Both the position numbers and the translations under genes were made by a program. The notes beneath the pieces are model-generated. The model did no database searches, had not been told where the DNA came from, and saw only the letters and a list, made by a program, of their open reading frames with translations. From an uncultured Clostridia bacterium (lineage in GTDB: Bacteria; Bacillota; Clostridia; UBA1381; UMGS1253), in assembly GCA_934457145.1 (NCBI GenBank), contig CAKSHP010000006.1:15345-79344 (forward strand): DNA of 64,000 bases, given 5' to 3'. Positions 53,539 through 63,132 of this stretch are shown in pieces (within the stretch, counting starts at the first letter, position 1; each line of letters starts with the position of its first letter).

Positions 53539-54294
53539 ATGAAAACAAACAGTGATGAAAGAAAGCTTTTGCTTTCAAAAATAAACGATATAATAAATAT
53601 TTGCCAAAAGCGAAACAGCGTTTGCGAAAGCGGATTTTTGGATCCGGCAGAAGTTATTTACGTAAAGCGCAATGTTTTCTTTCCGGGCGATCCGAAGTGT
53701 GTGTTCTACGGAGGATACAAAGATGCTGAGCGGTGCGTGTTTGCAGCGATGCCGCAATGGGAAGACGAAAGCGGTTGCGCAGTGTCGTGTATAAAAATAA
53801 ATATAACCGGCAAAGAAAAGCTGACGCACAGAGATTATCTCGGCAGTGTGCTTGCTTTGGGAATAGAACGGGGCGTTATAGGCGATATTTTGGTTAAAGA
53901 CAGCAGCGCGCTTTTATTTTGCAAAAGTGAGATAAGCGATTTTATAGTGCTTAATTTAACAAAGATAGCGCGTACGGGCGTGGTGTGCGAAAAATTTTTT
54001 GGCGATATAAAAGAATATACCGAAAAAAGATGTAAAGAGGCAAGCGTTAATGTGTCGTCGCTTAGGTTAGATGCGTTTATAAGCGCGTCGTATAACATTT
54101 CGCGAACAATTGCATCGCAGCTGATTGAGGGCAAAAACGTTAAAAGAAATTACGAAATATGCACAAAATCCGACGCAAAAATAGATGAAAACGATCTGAT
54201 CTCCGTGAGAGGCTATGGAAGAATTAGATTTGTTAAAATTGCGGGAAAATCAAGAAAAGACAGATTTTATTTAGATGTTTTAAAGTATGTGTGA
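53539..54294 (+). CDS. ylmH: YlmH RNA-binding protein (S4 domain)
   Basis: 251 residues. An N-terminal YlmH domain (NVFFPGDPKCVFYGGY) and a C-terminal S4-like RNA-binding region (about 178-240, SSLRLDAFISASYNISR and IEGKNVKRNYEICTKSD). It is linked to ribosome rescue/quality control in Bacillus. It starts one base after the previous stop, with no ribosome site, so it is translated by coupling. Confidence 0.9.
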   Translation: MKTNSDERKLLLSKINDIINICQKRNSVCESGFLDPAEVIYVKRNVFFPGDPKCVFYGGYKDAERCVFAAMPQWEDESGCAVSCIKINITGKEKLTHRDYLGSVLALGIERGVIGDILVKDSSALLFCKSEISDFIVLNLTKIARTGVVCEKFFGDIKEYTEKRCKEASVNVSSLRLDAFISASYNISRTIASQLIEGKNVKRNYEICTKSDAKIDENDLISVRGYGRIRFVKIAGKSRKDRFYLDVLKYV

Positions 54295-54347
54295 ATAAAC
54301 AGTCATAAAATAATGCGTTATTTGTGTTTGCAAAGGGAGGATAAGCC

Positions 54348-54902
54348 ATGTTAACGCCATTGGATATTGAAAACAGAGAATTTAAAAGAACTATGGGCGG
54401 TTACAACCGTGACGATGTTGAAGATTTTATGGGGCTTATTTTAAATGATTATGAAAAGCTCTATACTGAAAACGCACAGCTTCGCGCACAGATTAAAAAC
54501 AACGAAAAAAGATTAGATGAAATTATCGAAAAGAGTGAACAGCAAAAAAAAGAAGCTCAGGAAAACGGTTATAACGCAGACTCTGCGGAGTTTTCAAAAA
54601 GAACGGACGAGATTGTGCTCGGTGCCGGAGAAAAGGCGAATGAAATTATATCAGCAGCGCAAAAACAGGCTGATAAAATTGTTTCCGATGCGAAAAAAGA
54701 AAGAGAAAATATTATAAATAACGCAAATGAAGAAATTGACAGATTAAACAATTGCTATCTTGAAATGAGAGGAAAGATAGCGCAGAAAAGAGATGTTATT
54801 AAAAAATATCTTTCATCATCTATAGATGATATAGTTGATGAAATGGTTGAGGGTAAATTTGATAGCACCGTTGAAAACACTAAGGATACAAAAGAGAAGT
54901 AA
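54348..54902 (+). CDS. divIVA: DivIVA-family cell division protein
   Basis: 184 residues. The N-terminal lipid-binding domain has LTPLDIENREFKRTMGGYNR and then DDVEDFMGLILNDYEKLY, followed by long coiled coil. It marks negatively curved membrane at septa and poles. AAAGGGAGG ribosome site. The last gene of the ylm-sepF-divIVA order. Confidence 0.95.
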   Translation: MLTPLDIENREFKRTMGGYNRDDVEDFMGLILNDYEKLYTENAQLRAQIKNNEKRLDEIIEKSEQQKKEAQENGYNADSAEFSKRTDEIVLGAGEKANEIISAAQKQADKIVSDAKKERENIINNANEEIDRLNNCYLEMRGKIAQKRDVIKKYLSSSIDDIVDEMVEGKFDSTVENTKDTKEK

Positions 54903-54908
54903 TAAACG

Positions 54909-54951
54909 GCTCCGGCGACCTTTTTTAAGTTGTCAGGGGCTTAGTTTTTTT
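54909..54951 (+). terminator. Possible terminator between divIVA and aroB
   Basis: GGCTCCGGCGAC and GTTGTCAGGGGCT can pair imperfectly, ahead of TTAGTTTTTTT. Weak stem with G-T pairs and a mismatch. Confidence 0.4.
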
Positions 54952-54979
54952 AGATTAAAAAAATTCGGGCGGTGAAAAA

Positions 54980-56062
54980 ATGAAAACACTTAGTCTTGAC
55001 TTTGGAAAAAGAAGTTATGATATTTGTATATCGGATGGTTTTGACAGCTTGGCGGAGTGCATAAAAAAAGAATATACGGCAGCCCTTATTGTGACGGACA
55101 GCAATATTTATCCGATTTATACAAACGAGATAAAAAAAATAATTGAAACAAAAACGAAAAAAACAGGCGTGTGCGTGTTTGAGGCGGGAGAGAAAAGCAA
55201 AAATATTTGCACAATACAAAAAATATACGATGCATGCCTTGAAAATAATTTAGACAGAAAAAGCGTTATTATAGCGCTCGGCGGCGGTGTATGCGGTGAC
55301 ATGGCGGGATTTGCTGCTGCAACATACATGAGGGGAATAGCCTTTATACAGATTCCGACAACCCTTTTGGCACAAACCGACAGCAGTGTCGGCGGAAAGG
55401 TCGGCATTGATTACGGCGGTGTGAAAAATATAGTCGGAGCATTTAAACAGCCGGATTTGGTTTATATTAACACAAAAACGCTCGAAAGCCTGAATGCGCG
55501 TGAGTTTGCGGCAGGCATGGGAGAGGTTATAAAGTATTCGTTTATTACAGACTATGCTTTTATTGACTGGCTTTGCAAAAACTGCGCTGCGATAAAGGAA
55601 AAAAACAGCGCTGCTTTGGAAGAGATGATATACTTTTGCTGTAAGGCAAAGGCAGATGTCGTTTGCGCCGATGAAACCGAAAAAGGCATGAGAATGCTTT
55701 TAAATTTCGGCCACACCATAGGCCACGGCATAGAAAGCGCTCAAAAATTTTCTTATCTTCACGGCGAATGTGTGGCGCTTGGAATGATTTGCGCCATGAA
55801 TATTGCGCTTGAAAGAAATATGATTAAAAAAAGCTGTTTGGATAAGCTTTTGGAAGCCGAAAATTGTTTTGGGCTTTTAACATCAATTCCGAATGCAGAT
55901 ATTGACGAAATTTTGAATTATGTGAAAAATGATAAAAAGAAAACCGGCTCAAAGATTAACTTTGTGCTGCCGGTGGGAGAGGGAAAAGCTGATATATTTA
56001 CAGACGTTACATTTCAGCAGATGAAAAATGCAATAGAAAAAATAATTAAATCGGAGAGATAA
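54980..56062 (+). CDS. aroB: 3-dehydroquinate synthase
   Basis: Shikimate-pathway enzyme that makes 3-dehydroquinate from DAHP with NAD and zinc. 360 residues. ALGGGVCGDMAGFAAATYMRG, IPTTLLAQTDSSVGGKVGID and the zinc-binding NFGHTIGHGIES and HGECVALGM motifs are present. Other aro genes are not in the window. lspA follows after six bases. Confidence 0.97.
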   Translation: MKTLSLDFGKRSYDICISDGFDSLAECIKKEYTAALIVTDSNIYPIYTNEIKKIIETKTKKTGVCVFEAGEKSKNICTIQKIYDACLENNLDRKSVIIALGGGVCGDMAGFAAATYMRGIAFIQIPTTLLAQTDSSVGGKVGIDYGGVKNIVGAFKQPDLVYINTKTLESLNAREFAAGMGEVIKYSFITDYAFIDWLCKNCAAIKEKNSAALEEMIYFCCKAKADVVCADETEKGMRMLLNFGHTIGHGIESAQKFSYLHGECVALGMICAMNIALERNMIKKSCLDKLLEAENCFGLLTSIPNADIDEILNYVKNDKKKTGSKINFVLPVGEGKADIFTDVTFQQMKNAIEKIIKSER

Positions 56063-56067
56063 TAAAA

Positions 56068-56532
56068 ATGGTATCGGTGATTTTGTGGATATTGGCGGGA
56101 GGAGTGCTTGTTGCTGTCGACCGGATTACAAAATTTTTGGCTGTAAAATATTTAATGGGCAGCGGAAGCGTTGTTATCATACCGAAGATACTCGGTTTTT
56201 ACTACACTACAAACGATGGGGCGGCGTTCAGTTCGTTTTCGGGCAAAAGAATTGCTTTAATTGTTTTGCCGATTGTGATGATGATTGTGCTTATAGCGGT
56301 GCTTGCAAAATCGAAAAACAAAAATTTTCTTTTAAAACTCACAACGCTTTTGATTATTGCGGGCGGACTTGGAAATTTAATCGACCGTATCAAATACGGA
56401 TATGTTGTGGATTTTTTAAACTTTTTATTTGTTAATTTTCCGATCTTTAACGCCGCGGACATTTTTGTGTGCGTAGGAGGATTTATACTGGTTATATATT
56501 TAATATTTTTTTCCGATAAGGAAAAGAAATAA
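56068..56532 (+). CDS. lspA: Lipoprotein signal peptidase
   Basis: Aspartic membrane peptidase that cleaves prolipoprotein signal peptides after lipidation. 154 residues, four membrane segments. The catalytic motifs NDGAAFS, NLIDRI and FNAADIFVC contain the two catalytic Asp residues. rluD follows at 15 bases, a pairing conserved in bacteria. Confidence 0.96.
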   Translation: MVSVILWILAGGVLVAVDRITKFLAVKYLMGSGSVVIIPKILGFYYTTNDGAAFSSFSGKRIALIVLPIVMMIVLIAVLAKSKNKNFLLKLTTLLIIAGGLGNLIDRIKYGYVVDFLNFLFVNFPIFNAADIFVCVGGFILVIYLIFFSDKEKK

Positions 56533-56546
56533 AGGTGATATGTGGT

Positions 56547-57473
56547 TTGAACAGAGTGCTTGAATATAAAGTTTCAAATGAATTTAACGCTGCGAGAGTT
56601 GATGCATATTTGTCGGCGGTGTCAGACGAGCTTTCGCGCTCAAGAGCGGCAGCGCTTGCGCAGAGCGGAGCAGTTTTTATAAATGGCAAGACTGCAAATA
56701 AAAAAGACAAAGTGTACGAAAACGACTGTGTGTCGGTTAATGTGCCGGAGCCTGTGGAATATGACGTTTTGGCGCAGGACATAAAATTAGATATAGTTTA
56801 TGAAGACGACAGCTTAATTGTTATAAACAAACCGCAAAACATGGTGGTGCATCCGGCGCCCGGAAATTATTCGGGAACGCTTGTCAATGCGCTTATGAGT
56901 CACTGCCGCGGCAATTTGTCCGGTATTAACGGAGTGCTGCGGCCGGGAATAGTGCACAGAATAGATAAAGACACTTCGGGGCTTATTATAGTTGCAAAAA
57001 ACGACGATGCGCACAGGTTTTTGGCAGAGCAGCTTAAAGACAGAAGCCTTTCGAGAATATATTATGCACTGGTGAACGGAAATATAAAACAGGACAGCGC
57101 AACAATTAATCAGCCGATAGGCAGAAACGAAAAAGACAGAAAGAAAATGTGTGTCACAAACAAAAATTCCCGCGAGGCAGTAACGGATTTTACGGTACTT
57201 AAAAGATACGGGAAATACACATTGGTTAAATGCAAGCTGCATACCGGCAGAACACATCAGATAAGAGTGCATATGGCATATATAGGCCACAGCGTGGTGG
57301 GAGATAAAACATACGGCATAAAAAAGGAAGAGTTTAAGCTAAACGGTCAGCTTCTTCACGCAAAACAAATAAGCTTTATTCACCCGGCAACGAAAAAGCA
57401 GATGAGCTTTGAGGTTGATTTGCCGGATTATTTTAAAGAGGTTTTAGATAAGCTAAAGCCAATGGAGCAGTAA
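56547..57473 (+). CDS. rluD: RluD-type 23S rRNA pseudouridine synthase
   Basis: 308 residues from TTG 56547, 7 bases from AAAGGTGAT; a GTG at 56535 sits in the ribosome site itself. S4 domain (SRSRAAALAQSGAVFINGK), catalytic HRIDKDTSGLIIVAKN with the active Asp and GRTHQIRVHMAYIGHSVVGD. It probably modifies helix 69 of 23S rRNA. Co-transcribed with lspA. Confidence 0.95.
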   Translation: MNRVLEYKVSNEFNAARVDAYLSAVSDELSRSRAAALAQSGAVFINGKTANKKDKVYENDCVSVNVPEPVEYDVLAQDIKLDIVYEDDSLIVINKPQNMVVHPAPGNYSGTLVNALMSHCRGNLSGINGVLRPGIVHRIDKDTSGLIIVAKNDDAHRFLAEQLKDRSLSRIYYALVNGNIKQDSATINQPIGRNEKDRKKMCVTNKNSREAVTDFTVLKRYGKYTLVKCKLHTGRTHQIRVHMAYIGHSVVGDKTYGIKKEEFKLNGQLLHAKQISFIHPATKKQMSFEVDLPDYFKEVLDKLKPMEQ

Positions 57474-57477
57474 AAAG

Positions 57478-57515
57478 GCTGTTTAAAAGTCAATTGACTT
57501 TTTAAACAGCTCTTT
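57478..57515. terminator. Bidirectional terminator
   Basis: GCTGTTTAAAAGTCAA pairs with TTGACTTTTTAAACAGC (one bulge) at 57478-57510, followed by TCTTTT. Confidence 0.75.
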
Positions 57516-57551
57516 TACTTTCTTTTTTTTGGAGTTTTTAAAATCACCTTT

Positions 57552-58085
57552 TTATTTTGTCAGCATTTTTAAGATTATATCGTAAAGCTCGGCTGCATTT
57601 TTTTTGAAATTTTTGCACATTTTTTTTGCAAGTTCCTCATCGCCGGCATAAACCGAGAGATTTAAAAGCGAAATATCGTTGTCGGAAAGAGAGCATTTGA
57701 CGCAGAACTTGTCATAATCCACGGCTTCAATCTGTGCCGAAAGACTGCGTTTTTGTTTTTCTTCTTTAAAGAGCGTTTGCAGACACTGCTCGATATATGT
57801 GCGAACCTCAAGAGGAATTATGTCATAAAAATGGTTTGCACAAATTCTGCCTTCATCGGTCAGAGCGTAGAAAATATTTTCGTTTTCATCTGTTTGAACA
57901 TACACTTCATCTGCTTCGGATAAAAAGTCCATTGCCTTATGTATGTCGAAAAAGTTAATTTTCGCACTGCCTAAGATTATGTGTGTCAGCTCGGCGATGG
58001 TGAGCGGCTTTTCGGCTTTGCTTAAGGTGTATAAAATAATAAGTTTAATTTCAAGCGAATCTTCGATTTTGTAAAAATGTTTCAT
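57552..58085 (-). CDS. DUF4364 family protein
   Basis: 177 residues from the ATG at 58085 (MKHFYKIEDSLEIKLIILY), behind AAGGAAGG; the frame extends to 58172 without a ribosome site. The N-terminal ~90 residues look like a winged helix (IAELTHIILGSAKINFFDIH, LTDEGRICANHF). Possible DNA-binding regulator; function unknown. It is a single gene between two terminated units. Confidence 0.8.
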   Translation of the reverse strand: MKHFYKIEDSLEIKLIILYTLSKAEKPLTIAELTHIILGSAKINFFDIHKAMDFLSEADEVYVQTDENENIFYALTDEGRICANHFYDIIPLEVRTYIEQCLQTLFKEEKQKRSLSAQIEAVDYDKFCVKCSLSDNDISLLNLSVYAGDEELAKKMCKNFKKNAAELYDIILKMLTK

Positions 58086-58240
58086 TGTTTGTGCCTTCCT
58101 TATATTTGATAAATAAAAATTTTTTACTATCGCAGTTTTAATCTGAGCGGTTTTCCTAAAATAGTATACCACATATTTAAAAAAAAGTGTAGCATAAATT
58201 AAAAAAATGTGATAAAATTTTATTTGGGAGGCGAAACATA

Positions 58241-58870
58241 TTGAAAAGCGAAACGAACATGTATGAAATTGAAGAAAGATTGCACGGCGAAGGGTATGAG
58301 CTTATTGCGGGAGTTGACGAAGCCGGAAGAGGCCCGCTTGCGGGAGATGTATATGCGGCAGCTGTGATACTTGATAAAAATAATCCGATAGACGGATTAA
58401 ACGATTCTAAAAAGCTGTCTGAGAAAAAACGCGAGGAGCTTTTTGACGAAATAACAAAAAAAGCTCTTGCCTACAGTGTGTGCAGCGTGTCGGCAGAACG
58501 CATTGATGAGATAAACATTTTAAATGCAACATTTGAAGCGATGAACAATGCGGTTGACAGCCTTAAAATCACTCCCGATTTTGTTATCATAGACGGAAAC
58601 CGAATAAAAAATATGCAAATCAGCCATGAAACCATTGTCAAAGGCGACGCAAAAAGCGCATCCATTGCCGCGGCGTCAATACTTGCAAAGGTGTCGCGTG
58701 ACAGATATATGACAAAAATGGCAAAGCTGTATCCCTGCTACAATTTTGAAAAACACAAAGCCTATGGCACTAAGGAGCACAGAGAGCTGATTGAAAAATT
58801 CGGGCCGTGTCCGATACACAGAAAAACTTTCAGGGGAGTTAAAGAGTATGTCAAAAAAGCCGACGGATAA
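58241..58870 (+). CDS. rnhB: Ribonuclease HII
   Basis: Removes RNA from RNA-DNA hybrids and single ribonucleotides. 209 residues, TTG start 8 bases after GGAGG. The catalytic acidic residues lie in IAGVDEAGRGPLAGDVYAAA (Asp, Glu) and VIIDGNRIK (Asp); the Lys-rich KGDAKSASIAAASILAKVSRD is the family signature. Ends inside yraN. Confidence 0.96.
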   Translation: MKSETNMYEIEERLHGEGYELIAGVDEAGRGPLAGDVYAAAVILDKNNPIDGLNDSKKLSEKKREELFDEITKKALAYSVCSVSAERIDEINILNATFEAMNNAVDSLKITPDFVIIDGNRIKNMQISHETIVKGDAKSASIAAASILAKVSRDRYMTKMAKLYPCYNFEKHKAYGTKEHRELIEKFGPCPIHRKTFRGVKEYVKKADG

Positions 58871-59234
58871 TATCTATATAGGAAAATGCGGCGAAAACGC
58901 TGCGGCGGAGTATATGAAAAGCTGCGGCTATGAAATAAGGGAGCGAAACTACAAAACCATCTTCGGCGAAATCGACATCATAGCAAAAAAAGACGAATAC
59001 ATTGTTTTTTGCGAGGTAAAATCCAGAAGCAATATAAACTACGGCGAACCTTGTGAGGCAGTGAACATAAAAAAACAGCAAAAGATTATACGCACGGCAT
59101 ATAATTATATAGAAGAAAAGAATGTTTTGTCAAATTTTCGCTTTGATGTTTGCGAGGTTTTTCATAAAATTACATCTGACGGAGGGTATGAAGTGAAGAA
59201 AATCAACTATATAGAGGGGGCGTTTGAGTGTTAG
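58848..59234 (+). CDS. yraN: YraN family (UPF0102) endonuclease-like protein
   Basis: 128 residues from ATG 58848, behind AGGGGAG; it overlaps rnhB by 23 bases. The Holliday-junction-resolvase-like fold has GENAAAEYMKSCGYEI, GEIDIIAKKDEYIVFCEVK with the acidic metal ligands and RSRSN. rnhB-yraN is a common pair. The true activity is unknown. Confidence 0.92.
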   Translation: MSKKPTDNIYIGKCGENAAAEYMKSCGYEIRERNYKTIFGEIDIIAKKDEYIVFCEVKSRSNINYGEPCEAVNIKKQQKIIRTAYNYIEEKNVLSNFRFDVCEVFHKITSDGGYEVKKINYIEGAFEC

Positions 59235-60163
59235 AAAGAAAAGATTTAGCTGTTTGCGATGCACATTGTGACACGGCTTCGGAAATGTACGGAAAATTTG
59301 ATTTATATTCCGGAAAGGCGCATTTTAATTTAGAGAGCGCAAAAGAGTATAAAAAGTATTTTCAGATTTTTGCCGCATGGGCAGATCCTAAAACGGGAAA
59401 GGACAATCTGAAAAGCAATTTTAAAAAGGTGAGCGAAAATCTTTTTTATGAGATAAACAAACACAAAGACTGTATTTCGCTTATAAAATCGGCAGATGAT
59501 ATAGAAAATATCAAAACCCCTGTATGTGCGCTTTTGTCAGTTGAGGGAGCGGACATAATAGGAGAGAATTTAGGATATATAGATTATCTTTATGACAATT
59601 TTGTAAGGTGCGTTACACTAACGTGGAATTATACAAATGCGGTCGGCGGTGCTGCCGGAGATGATGGGGGACTGAGCGGATTTGGAAAAAAAGCAGTTTT
59701 AAAACTAAACGAAAAAAAGATGATTGTAGATTTGTCGCACAGCAGCGAAAAAACATTTTTTGACTGTGTTAAAATAAGCAAAGCGCCTGTTATGGCAAGC
59801 CATTCCAATGCATATGCTCTGTGTGCGCACAAAAGAAATTTAACAGATGAGCAGATAAAAACTCTTATTTCAATCGGCGGATTTATGGGAATAAATTACT
59901 ATCCGGTGTTTTTAAACGAAAGCGGAAAAGCAAAAATCTGCGATATTATACGCCATATTGAATATGTTTTGTCATTAGGCGGCGAAGATATTTTAGGCTT
60001 GGGAAGCGACTTTGACGGAGTGGACTGTTTGCCGGAGGATATGAGCGGAGCAGGAGATGTTTATAAAATAGCTCAGGAGCTTTTAAAACTCAATTACAAA
60101 GAAGAAACGGTTAAAAAAATTATGGGAGAAAACTTTATTTCATATGTGAAAAAAGTTATATAA
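59228..60163 (+). CDS. Membrane dipeptidase-like protein (M19 family)
   Basis: 311 residues, GTG start with a GGGGG site, overlapping yraN by seven bases. The zinc-binding DAHCDTAS at residues 9-16, SHSNAYALC and GLGSDFDGVD are M19 signatures; SHS and the Asp hold metals and substrate. It cleaves dipeptides with a D-residue in other species. No signal peptide, so cytoplasmic. Whether the substrate is a cell-wall dipeptide is unknown. Confidence 0.92.
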   Translation: MLERKDLAVCDAHCDTASEMYGKFDLYSGKAHFNLESAKEYKKYFQIFAAWADPKTGKDNLKSNFKKVSENLFYEINKHKDCISLIKSADDIENIKTPVCALLSVEGADIIGENLGYIDYLYDNFVRCVTLTWNYTNAVGGAAGDDGGLSGFGKKAVLKLNEKKMIVDLSHSSEKTFFDCVKISKAPVMASHSNAYALCAHKRNLTDEQIKTLISIGGFMGINYYPVFLNESGKAKICDIIRHIEYVLSLGGEDILGLGSDFDGVDCLPEDMSGAGDVYKIAQELLKLNYKEETVKKIMGENFISYVKKVI

Positions 60164-60188
60164 AACAAATGAAAGGCGGTTTGAGGCA

Positions 60189-61019
60189 ATGAAAAAAATA
60201 ACGGCAATACTTACGGCTCTTGGAATTTTATTTTGTTCAAATCCGGTTTATGCGCAAAGCATGTTTGAATATGCATTAAAGCAGTATTCCGAAGGCGTTA
60301 AAAAGACATATTCCGATACGCAAAATCAAAAACCGAGAAACTTAGAAGATATTTTAACGGTTGTTGAAGTGAGGGAAGCGATAAAAGATAATGAGGAAGT
60401 TTACGAAATAGTTTATGAAATGAACGCAGCTATAGCAAAGCAGCCGCTTGTGTGCACCAAAGACTGCACTGTTGGCGGAGTTAAAAGCTCGGTTAAAGAT
60501 TTGGAATGCGGCGACTGCATAGTGCCTTATATCCGAAAAGCGGATACGGCAAGCTATCTGCATGTTTGCGCAAGTCTGGACAACTTAAAAGATACAAACG
60601 AAAACGAAACTTTTAAAAGCAAAATGTCGGCGTTTCAGAGTGCAGCCTGGTATCTTTACGCAGATAAAAACGATGCGAAAAACGAGCTGTATTTCGGATA
60701 TATTGCAAACATAAAGGTGTCGGGAGGAAAAGTGAGCCTTACGATGTATGAAAGCGACGGCAAAGCAGACAATTCGCAGGTGTTTGTTACAGATGAGAAC
60801 TTTTCTGCAATTGTGTATGATGCGTACGGGCAAAACGAGTACACAAGATTTAAAAAAGAAAATATATTAAACATAGATAAGTCGGATTTTCCGAAAGATG
60901 ACGACGATAATATTGATTTTAACAGCGAAAATTTTGATAAAAGAGATATGCGTTATGCATTTATATGGTTAAATCATGGAAAGGTTTCAAAAATTATGGC
61001 TGTTAATTATTCAAAATAG
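60189..61019 (+). CDS. Secreted protein of unknown function
   Basis: 276 residues with a clear signal peptide (residues 1-22, cleavage after VYAQS region). The mature part begins with a helical segment FEYALKQYSEGVKKTYSDTQ and a beta-rich domain with four cysteines between about 88 and 122 (CTKDC, CGDC, VCASL). Strand-rich C-terminus. No recognised domain. It is closed by no visible hairpin before the next promoter. Confidence 0.7.
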   Translation: MKKITAILTALGILFCSNPVYAQSMFEYALKQYSEGVKKTYSDTQNQKPRNLEDILTVVEVREAIKDNEEVYEIVYEMNAAIAKQPLVCTKDCTVGGVKSSVKDLECGDCIVPYIRKADTASYLHVCASLDNLKDTNENETFKSKMSAFQSAAWYLYADKNDAKNELYFGYIANIKVSGGKVSLTMYESDGKADNSQVFVTDENFSAIVYDAYGQNEYTRFKKENILNIDKSDFPKDDDDNIDFNSENFDKRDMRYAFIWLNHGKVSKIMAVNYSK

Positions 61020-61080
61020 TGTATTTTTTAAAGTCTGGTATGAAAATTATTAAAAAATTTAAAAGTTTTTACAATAATTC

Positions 61081-61109
61081 TTGCAAAAACATAACGGATA
61101 TGCTATAAT
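61081..61109 (+). promoter_or_regulatory. Promoter of the aminotransferase gene
   Basis: TTGCAA (61081-61086), 17 bases, TATAAT (61104-61109). Confidence 0.8.
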
Positions 61110-61195
61110 AACAAGTGTCTAGAGCAAAATAATGAAAGTTTTGCAAAAAAATAATTCAAAAACAAAACTTAAACATGATGTGGGAGGAACGTATT

Positions 61196-62392
61196 ATGAG
61201 TGGTATTTCCGTTAAGGCTTTGAATATAAGTCCGTCGGCAACGCTGGCAATTGACGCAAAAGCAAAGGCAATGAAGGCGCAGGGGATTGACGTTGTGGGA
61301 TTCGGTGCGGGCGAACCTGATTTTGACACGCCCGAATATATAAAAAGAGCTGCAATAGAGGCTATTGAACAGGGCAAAACCAAATACACTCCGGCTTCGG
61401 GAACCCTGGATTTGAAAAAGGCAATTGTTAAAAAGTTTAAAGATGAAAACAATCTTGACTACACTGCCGAAAATATTGTTGTGTCAAACGGCGCAAAACA
61501 TTCTTTGGTAAATGCGTTTATGGCGCTTTGCAATCCGGGAGACGAGGTTATTATTCCGGCGCCGTACTGGGTAAGCTATCCGGAAATGGTTAAAATTGCA
61601 GACGGTGTGCCGCGCATTTTAAATACAAGCGAGGAAAATAACTTTAAATTTACGGCAAAAGAACTTGAAGAAGCAATCACAGACAAAACAAAGGTTTTGG
61701 TTTTGAATTCGCCGAGCAATCCTACAGGTATGGTTTACACGAGAGATGAGCTTGAAGAAATTGCAAAAGTTGCGGTTAAAAAAGATATATATGTTATTTC
61801 CGATGAAATATATGAACACCTTATTTATGAGGGAAAGCATGTGAGCATAGCGTCGCTCGGAGAAGAAATAAAAAACAGAACTATAGTTATAAACGGTGTT
61901 TCTAAAACATATGCTATGACAGGGTGGCGAATCGGATACTGCGCTGCACCTGCGCAGATTGCAAAGGTGATGTCTAATGTTCAGAGCCATGCAACCTCAA
62001 ATCCGAACTCGATTGCACAGTATGCAACGGTTGCAGCGCTTTCGGGCGGATATGCAGAGATTGAAATGATGCGCAAAGCATTTATGGAAAGAAGAAATTA
62101 TATGGTTGAGCGCATGAACAAAATTAACGGCGTTTCGGCAAAACTTCCCGCGGGTGCATTTTATGTTATGATGAATATTTCAAAGCTTAAGGGCAAGGAA
62201 GTGTTCGGAATTAAGATAAATACATCGGACGATTTTTCTTTGGCATTTCTGGAAGGCGAGAAGGTTGCGGTTGTTCCGGGAAGCGGTTTCGGAGCGGACG
62301 ATTTTGTCAGATGGTCATATGCAACGGGCATGGAAAATATTAAAAAAGGTTTAGACAGACTTGAAGATATGGTAAACCGAATGGAAGATTAA
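61196..62392 (+). CDS. Class I PLP-dependent aminotransferase (aspartate type)
   Basis: 398 residues from ATG 61196 (GGGAGG site). VVGFGAGEPDFDTPEYIK and NGVSKTYAMTGWRIGYCAAP, with the PLP-binding Lys in SKTY, are those of aspartate aminotransferases of the AT-Ib group; NSPSNPTGMVY and a C-terminal RWSYATGMENI are typical. It swaps amino groups between aspartate and oxaloacetate or related acids. Confidence 0.93.
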   Translation: MSGISVKALNISPSATLAIDAKAKAMKAQGIDVVGFGAGEPDFDTPEYIKRAAIEAIEQGKTKYTPASGTLDLKKAIVKKFKDENNLDYTAENIVVSNGAKHSLVNAFMALCNPGDEVIIPAPYWVSYPEMVKIADGVPRILNTSEENNFKFTAKELEEAITDKTKVLVLNSPSNPTGMVYTRDELEEIAKVAVKKDIYVISDEIYEHLIYEGKHVSIASLGEEIKNRTIVINGVSKTYAMTGWRIGYCAAPAQIAKVMSNVQSHATSNPNSIAQYATVAALSGGYAEIEMMRKAFMERRNYMVERMNKINGVSAKLPAGAFYVMMNISKLKGKEVFGIKINTSDDFSLAFLEGEKVAVVPGSGFGADDFVRWSYATGMENIKKGLDRLEDMVNRMED

Positions 62393-62455
62393 AAAACGGG
62401 CTGCGGCAGGGTTGTTTATTTTGCCGCAGCTTCTGTTACATGGAGGTGTTTGTTT

Positions 62456-63076
62456 ATGAAAGTTATATTGGTAAACGGAAGTCCCAAAGAATACGGCTGT
62501 ACTTATACGGCGCTTTGCGAAACACAAAAGGTGCTTAACGAAAACGGTATTGAAACGCAGATTTTTTATATCGGCAAAGAAAATATTAACGGCTGTCTTG
62601 CATGTGGCGGATGCGCGAAAACAAAAAAATGTGTGCAGTCGGCAAAGGTTGGCGAGTTTTTGCAGCTTGCAGCAAGTGCCGACGGATTTGTGTTTGCGTC
62701 GCCCGTGCATTATGCGGCAGCTTCGGGAATTTTAACGTCGTTTATGGACAGAGCGTTCTTTTCGGGTTCGGATAAGCTTGCTTTTAAGCCGGCGGCGGCT
62801 GTTGTGAGCGCAAGGCGCGCTGGAACAACGGCTGCTTTGGAGCAGATAACAAAATACTTTACGATTTCAAATATGCCTGTAGTGTCCTCAAATTACTGGC
62901 CTATGGTTCACGGAGCCTGTCCTCAGGACGTTAAAAAAGATGAAGAAGGATTGCAGATTTGCAGAAATCTTGCAAACAATATGGCATGGCTGTTAAAATG
63001 CATCAAATTAGGCAAAGAAAACGGAATTTGCCACGCCGGGCCGGAACCGAAAATTAAAACAAACTTTATAAGATAA
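62456..63076 (+). CDS. Flavodoxin-family NAD(P)H-dependent reductase with cysteine motif
   Basis: 206 residues from ATG 62456, 9 bases from GGAGG. The FMN-binding start ILVNGSPKEYGCT and ASPVHYAAASGILTSFMDR are those of the iron-sulfur flavoprotein/NADPH reductase group. A CLACGGCAKTKKC stretch at about 48-60 may hold a metal or iron-sulfur cluster. A hairpin GCTGCGGCA/TGCCGCAGC (62410-62430) lies before it, lacking a T-run. Confidence 0.88.
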   Translation: MKVILVNGSPKEYGCTYTALCETQKVLNENGIETQIFYIGKENINGCLACGGCAKTKKCVQSAKVGEFLQLAASADGFVFASPVHYAAASGILTSFMDRAFFSGSDKLAFKPAAAVVSARRAGTTAALEQITKYFTISNMPVVSSNYWPMVHGACPQDVKKDEEGLQICRNLANNMAWLLKCIKLGKENGICHAGPEPKIKTNFIR

Positions 63077-63082
63077 TTTAAC

Positions 63083-63132
63083 AAAAAAGCTTTTCCTTTC
63101 ATATTTTGTTATGTGAAAGGGGGAGCTTTTTT
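63083..63132 (+). terminator. Terminator-like hairpin holding the yunB ribosome site
   Basis: A 19-base stem, 63083-63101 with 63114-63132 (two G-T pairs), loop of 12. The right arm contains AGGGGGAG (63119-63126) and ends in a T-run that runs into the TTG start at 63132. Confidence 0.7.
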